From positions 59,529,676 to 59,593,675 of the forward strand of contig CM049316.1 in NCBI GenBank assembly GCA_026874595.1: DNA of 64,000 nucleotides. Direction: 5' to 3'. The stretch comes from Sipunculus nudus (taxonomy: Eukaryota; Annelida; Sipuncula; Golfingiida; Sipunculidae). The first letter of the stretch is position 1; each line of letters starts with the position of its first letter. The position numbers were made by a program, and so were the translations under genes. The notes under the pieces are model-generated. The model had not been told where the DNA came from and ran no database searches. It saw only the letters and a list, made by a program, of their open reading frames with translations. Positions 58,901 to 64,000 of the stretch are shown piece after piece.

Positions 58901-61440
58901 ATATAGGACCGAAGTCGACCATGACTGATATTTTTCCAAAATAGGTACATTCTGGAATAATTTACCCTTATCCCCCAACTCTAAAGATTTGTTTTCCCGG
59001 AAGGAAAAGGGACGGGTTGTTATATATATGTTAATTACATCTGATTAAATATAGGTCAAACCAGAGAAAACCGCTTTAAAATGCAGCAATCCGCGTAACA
59101 CACGTACAGAAAGAAAACACACAAAAAATAAAAGTTGGATAACCTCCCTGAGATAGAGAGGACTGGAATATGTATACACCAACCAGAAGTCCTCTTTAAA
59201 ATGAGGCCCTTTGCTTGCATGACAAATTATCGCCTGCGCAGGTAAAAATTCTAGTTGGGGCATGCGATTATATGTTTGCGAGAAGACGATAATACTGGTA
59301 TTACGTGCACTTGCAATAATTATCTCAGGTGAAACGCAACAGTATCTCGTGCAATTTATCGCGTCCACACACTATAAGTCTTTCTCTGTACTTCCTACAC
59401 ACGCCACAGTAGTAAGATTATCCTATTTTTATATGGATATTTTTTTTAAATTGTCATATTTCTCCAGTCCAGGAGAAATAAACCATTTTGTTATTTCGGA
59501 AGGAAGACAATCCTTCACACGTTCGTTCTGAATATCAACTTCATCTCATACGTCTGCAATTTCAAAACAAAGCTAATTATCTGTATAAACTTATGTTTAC
59601 AGATGCAGAGTTCTTTATCAAAGTGTTGCTTTGTCAGTTGCATTGACAAACCGTATGACAACTAATAAACAATAATAATAAAAACAAAAGCTTTATGTTT
59701 TAGTCATGGGGGGGGGGATATTACTTTGATTCGTATACAGACTTGTTCATGTGGTTTAGTTTTGAAAAAGAGGAAATAATGGCAATTGTCCTTGCATATA
59801 AATAACTGTTCATCAATGTTCATGCCAGTAAACCTGTGTTTAATGTCCAGTTATAAATTCCAGAATAGACACACGATAGCGAAATATGCCTAACCACAGT
59901 ATACTTAAATTTTCTCCTCTTTTCTTCTTTTTTCCTTTTTTTAACTGCTCATGTGCACTGGTCATCAAAGAAGGATGGCGGCCCAGAGCGATTAGAGAAG
60001 CTGCGTCACCATCGAGATAACGGACGGGATGGCCGTGATGACCATGGACAGAGGAGGAAATCGACTGAATATATAGAGTTATGACGGCTAAGTATTGCTA
60101 TAGTAGTGTCTGTTTGTCTGCCAGCCTGTCTGGTTTTCTCAGACATGCCTGAAGGCAAAATCTTCTAAATATAATCTAAAGAAATATTATGCATGGCCTA
60201 GGAAAGAAGTTTATTATTTTCTATGCGACTTGGCACAGAGGGAGTAATGCTTGCAATGTCACATGACCAACGACTGAAGAGTCAGGACCGGGGATGGTTC
60301 TCAGTTAATGAAGTTCGTCTTGATTTGAATATTGCGAGTGTGGTTGCTAAAATAATGATGTATAAAAGTAAGTTGAAACTATTTGTATAGTAATTTAGGA
60401 ATAATAAATTTTATTCAAACTTCAGGCGCAGGTATCTATCAAAATACCAAAGTTGTAACCTCTGTGTACTAAAATCCTTACTTGAGTATAATTCCATGAA
60501 CATTAAGTATAAGTACCATACGAATACACCATTTTGTAGATGTCAAACTGAAGTGTGACTAAAAATGCTTCAGTGAGAAATAAACATATTTTACCTTACT
60601 TGTACCTGTAGATGAAAGACTACAAGTAAAATTAAATTTGACCAAGTGCAAACCAGGCAAAAACAAAAATAGACCAGGAAAATAAATGTATATGCTATAG
60701 TCAGACTATCATCCAAAATGTAAAGGAATGCTGATTCGCGTGATTCAAACAATCACGTGCATGAACAATGCTAACATTGCTAACATAAGTATTCTACTAG
60801 AGTATTAGTACAAGCGAAAATACAGTATATATTTTACTCTTCAGTAACGGTACACTTCTCAGTTTTCACTATAAATAATTTTGTAATGCTTTGATTGCAT
60901 GTAGTTTTTCAGTTGGGATCACAAGCTCATGCGTAAGTCAGGCCAGGAAGGACAGAGACAAATTAGCTCTTTAACGTCACGTATACCTGCAAGCTGTGCC
61001 CTTTAGTATCTTGTGTCAGATCCCAGTAAACCAAGGTTTACTAGTCTCTAATTCTCCGTTCAGTTTTTCAAATTCGGACAAAGCAAACTCTGTTTTGTAT
61101 ACTGAAAGAAGATTTTATATCTCCACAGAAATAATGTACCGAAGTCTAGTATATATCTATAGTCTACCCTGATTGATATGGTGGTCCTCGGCTCTCGCCT
61201 TACCGGATCAGAGGCAAAGGACGCTGGTATAATCAAATATGTCTACAGCCAGGGGGTGCTGTTGTCTGGGGCAATAAACCTGGCTAAAAGCTGCCAGCCC
61301 AGCTCGGGGATATAAAGCGAGACAGCTTGAGAAACATGAAGCTGTGCTTTTATAACAGCACTGTTCGCACCTTTCAGCAGGAAAAGGCTCCTTTAAAGAG
61401 AAAGATGAAGGACCTCGAAAAGTTTCCAAAGTATGTCCAA
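58900..61440. repeat. Large inverted repeat, right arm (paired with 48830-51460)
   Basis: Inverted copy of the left arm; starts at a (TA)n tract (58843-58897). Confidence 0.85.
59975..61425 (+). pseudogene. ECI-like copy D (inverted copy of C): exons 1, 3, 4
   Basis: On the plus strand, exon 1 starts at ATG 59975 (MAAQSD then TAG) and later reads DGMAVMTMDRGGN. The exon 3-like block at about 60225-60368 reads EGVMLAMSHDQRLKSQDRGW then FSVNEVRLDL. Exon 4 at about 61130-61425 reads DMVVLGSRLTGSEAKDAGII and so on, with the same 2-bp TA insertion after SSGI and the same short insertion after the acceptor as copy C. Its C-terminus has decayed further: the ARL end of C is not preserved. No exon 2. 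Confidence 0.8.
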
Positions 61441-62217
61441 TTAATGAATTAAGATGTTAACATTGATTATTTTGGGATACACTGCCCTTTTAGGCCACTT
61501 AAAGACAACCCCGTCCTTACGCACGGCACCCGCGGACAGGTAGCCTTGAAAAGGGGTAGGGGAATGTAAATGCTTATAGTTCGCCTAATATTTGACAAAT
61601 TCATTTCAAATAAACTGCATTGTGTTCGCAAAAAGTGGGGAAAAGTCGCTGATAACAATAATCAAATAAAGTATTATGTTTTTTTATTGATAAAGCAACA
61701 TATAAAATATCCAAAAAGAAAATTGAATTTAACAGCTTTTTCTTTTAATTTTTCCAAACAGTAGTTTATTTTTGAGATGATGTTGCATTTCCCAATTAGT
61801 GCATAAATACATTAGCTCCTGACATTCTCACAAATTCTGTTGATAAAATTATGAATGTTTGACCATATACACCTGTTATGAATTACCCATTGTTAATTCT
61901 ATTGTTTTATATACCTTGTTTATAAGACGGATGTGGTATTCCATGTTCCTTTCCAGATGCATTGTTTTCCCTGTGATGCTTCCTTGATACTATGAATTGT
62001 TATTTGTCTGAACCAGAAGGTTTTTTTTTTTTTTGGTTTTAAAAATAATGGAAACCCTTTCTTGAGCAATTTTTTTACATATAATAATTTAACCAAAAAA
62101 AAGTCACCTCTTCTGTATTTTATGATAGAGGTATTTTTAGATCCCAAAATATGTCAAATTAAAGAATTTAGATGTTTAAATTGATTATTTTAGGATGCAT
62201 AACCCTTTAATGGAACT

Positions 62218-62257
<40 letters not shown>

Positions 62258-62590
62258 ACCGTGTCATTACGCACAACAACCGCGGACAGGTAGCCTTGAT
62301 ATGGGGGTAAATGCTTATAGCTCGCGTAATATTTGATATATTTACTTCAAATAAACTGTAAAGTCACTGATAGATATAATCATATAGTTTTACTTGTTTT
62401 TGGTGATGAAGTAATTAATTATGATATTAATAAAACATCCTAAAGAAATTTTCACAGATTTTTATTCAAACTTTTCGCTGTTGATGATTTTACAAGACAT
62501 TCTGAATTTCTAGTTTATAAATATATTAGCCCTTTTCAATCCTGAAAACATTAAAAAAATAAAAAATATGTAGACATCAATGACTGATGT
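61432..62590. repeat. Two tandem units of ~715 bp
   Basis: Unit 1 (from ~61432) and unit 2 (from ~62144) share AAATTGATTATTTT.GGAT, the word CCGCGGACAGGTAGCCTTGA, TATTTGA and a later TAAATA.ATTAGC. Unit 2 carries a (GA)n expansion at 62219-62256. No coding sequence is evident. Confidence 0.75.
62219..62256. repeat. (GA)n microsatellite
   Basis: About 19 GA dinucleotides with one AAAG interruption; absent from the paired unit. Confidence 0.95.
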
Positions 62591-62640
62591 AGTGTTATTC
62601 TGTTTTGATCAACCTTTTTATAACGTGTACGAGGTGTTAG

Positions 62641-62995
62641 GTGTTCCTCTCTCGATGTACCTCGCCGTGACGCCGTGGTCCTGAAGAAAGTGTTAATTAT
62701 CCGAGGAGGGTGTAAGAATTTTCGTAGAAATTGTATTTTGTTAGTAAGAGTAAGTTAACTACGGGCGAAGCCCAAGAATTGTTGAAGAACTGTATTGTGA
62801 GCTTGGAGCAAGTCTACGGCGGTGAAGGCCAATTATGGGACGTGATAAGAATAAACCTGTTTCGTTATACCCTAAACTTGCGTGACCTTTCTGGATTTCT
62901 GCGTGAAAGTTCCCGGGAAATATATGTCCGCTTTGTGTGAAGTGCTGCGTGTGTAGTGTGACACGTGTTTAACAATATTCCAATAAAATTTACCT
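62641..62995 (+). other. Unrecognised segment with short open frame and AATAAA
   Basis: A + frame at 62731-62940 (TTG start, SKSKLTTGEAQELLKNCIVS then LEQVYGGEGQLWDVI) has balanced codon use compared with its surroundings and is followed by AATAAA at about 62982. It has no paralogue in the window and no ATG. It could be a last exon, an LTR/leader of a retroelement, or chance. I cannot assign it. Confidence 0.3.
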
Positions 62996-63441
62996 TTAGC
63001 TTAGATATACAATGTATGTGATTTCTGGCTTGCATGGGTGTTGTATTAATGAACTATAAGTAATTCCTATTCACAAAAGTTCTTATAACGCCTCTGTGAC
63101 GAATGTACGAGTTGTTTACCTAACTGCTGCACAGCAGTGTTGAAAAACCATGTCACCTAATTTGGTTGATTGCTTTTGTGCGCAGTTTTAAAGACCACTA
63201 GCTGTCAAACGCTTTGAAAAACTTTGGTTTCTTCGGACTTGCCGCCAAGTGTCTTTGTTGAATGTGTTTGGTTATGACGCCCCACGTGTTATAAACACAT
63301 GGATATAAACAAAACGAACAAAATGGATGCGGTTTAAGGTATTGTCTACAGTTAATAGATACCAGATATCGGAATAGGCCACTTTAATTAAAAAAAAATA
63401 ATCAATTTGAGCGGTCCAGTGTTAATGAACGGGAGCATTCG
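62996..63441. other. 3' flank of ECI member E; no gene
   Basis: Contains a segment (about 63.21-63.33 kb, AATGTGTTTGGTTATGACG then ATGGATATAAACAAAACGAA) that is also present upstream of ECI exon 1 in blocks A (46.1 kb) and B (57.15 kb). Confidence 0.5.
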
Positions 63442-63733
63442 TCATAATCTTGCCGCCTTGCCCAGTCTGTTAACGGCCGTCTGCCTTGCCGTCCTGCCCA
63501 CTTCATTGTTGGCTTTTACGACATTCTCGTAGAAATTTTCCTTCATGCTTCTAAGACTGTCACGTGATATCCCTGTGCTGGGCTGACAGTCCTTGGTAAG
63601 TTTTATCGCTGCAGGAAGCAACTCGGCCTCGCTGTAGACGGCGTTGACTATTCCAGCCTTCACTGCTTCTGGTCCAGTGAAGCGTCGACCAAGGATTGCG
63701 ACATCACTCAACGATTCCCTGGGTGTTTTGGCT
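63442..63733 (-). CDS. ECI-like gene E, terminal exon (gene continues beyond window)
   Basis: Intact last exon of a more diverged family member. The acceptor TTTTCTGATAG precedes base 63733 and entry is phase 2, as in gene A exon 4. It encodes about 96 residues: AKTPRESLSDVAILGRRFTG, PEAVKAGIVNAVYSEAELLP, then QPSTGISRDSLRSMKENFYE and a basic tail ending KAARL-stop. Ala-Arg-Leu is an accepted PTS1 variant, so the protein is probably peroxisomal. Upstream exons would lie past base 64000 on the minus strand. The decayed fragment at 1535-1735 belongs to the same subfamily. Confidence 0.8.
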
Positions 63734-64000
63734 CTATCAGAAAAGATAACAGAACAGAATGCTTACAATAAAACACAATTCGTCTGTTACAAACGAATTT
63801 AATCATAAGTCTATCGTCAGTGTATGTACCTTCTTATCTGCAAATAAGTTTTTATTCTGATAAGGCTGATAAGTTATATATTTAGGTACACGTGCCCTGG
63901 CGTTTGATCGGCATCTACAAATACACCCTACGCTAGCACTGTATCTATCATATATACATATACCTGTATGTAAATTCAAATATATGGAGCTTACGAATAC
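63734..64000 (-). other. Intron of ECI-like gene E (partial)
   Basis: Sequence upstream of the E terminal exon; no further exon is seen before the window ends. Confidence 0.5.

Noticed and set aside
62731..62940. 70-codon plus frame as a gene
   Set aside because: Non-ATG start, no paralogue, no domain; left as an unassigned segment.

Overview
The window looks like a nuclear segment from a marine invertebrate, most likely a mollusc (inference). It is AT-rich and gene-sparse, has GT-AG introns, many (TA)n tracts, LINE fragments and short inverted-repeat elements, and no long bacterial-type reading frames. Only two gene families can be recognised. One is a leucine-rich-repeat (LRR) transmembrane receptor, left half, all copies on the minus strand. 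The other is a crotonase-fold enoyl-CoA hydratase/isomerase (ECI-like) family with peroxisomal C-termini, right half, plus scattered fragments elsewhere. Most reading frames are open by chance or belong to repeats.

Left half (about 6.0-31.3 kb). Two long paralogous blocks lie head to tail: block I (about 6.04-20.74 kb) and block II (about 21.46-29.85 kb). Each has, in minus-strand order, a large LRR ectodomain exon, a decayed LRR exon remnant, and a small exon with a transmembrane helix and cytoplasmic tail. Block II carries an apparently intact two-exon gene of 475 codons (exon 1 28318-29344, exon 2 22375-22775). Block I has two ectodomain exons because a 3,131-bp segment was duplicated in tandem (13718-16849 and 16850-19980). 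Both carry the same TGG-to-TGA stop. A 52-bp minisatellite lies between the exons and has expanded to about 3 kb in block I. Insertions unique to one block (two MITE-like elements in I, one or two foldback elements in II) date from after the block duplication.

Middle (29.8-35 kb). There is a 1.4-kb foldback element, a tRNA-like sequence with a pol III-type terminator, a 2.2-kb insertion with internal tandem repeats, and a decayed ECI first exon.

Right half (35-64 kb). A four-exon ECI gene (A; 45706 down to 37546) has fully consistent splice phases and a C-terminal SRL, but a TAA stop in exon 3. A direct duplicate (B; 56721 down to 53597) is a pseudogene with no fourth exon. A decayed copy (C; 48.8-50.3 kb) recurs as an inverted duplicate (D; 59.0-61.4 kb). 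A more diverged member (E) has an intact terminal exon at 63442-63733 and continues past the window edge. Divergent ECI-like first exons face each other across a 1.1-kb interval at 45.7-46.8 kb. Foldback and TIR elements (4.07, 38.2 and 41.2 kb) and (TA)n tracts sit at several rearrangement junctions.

All identifications come from reading the sequence. No database search, alignment score or expression data were available.
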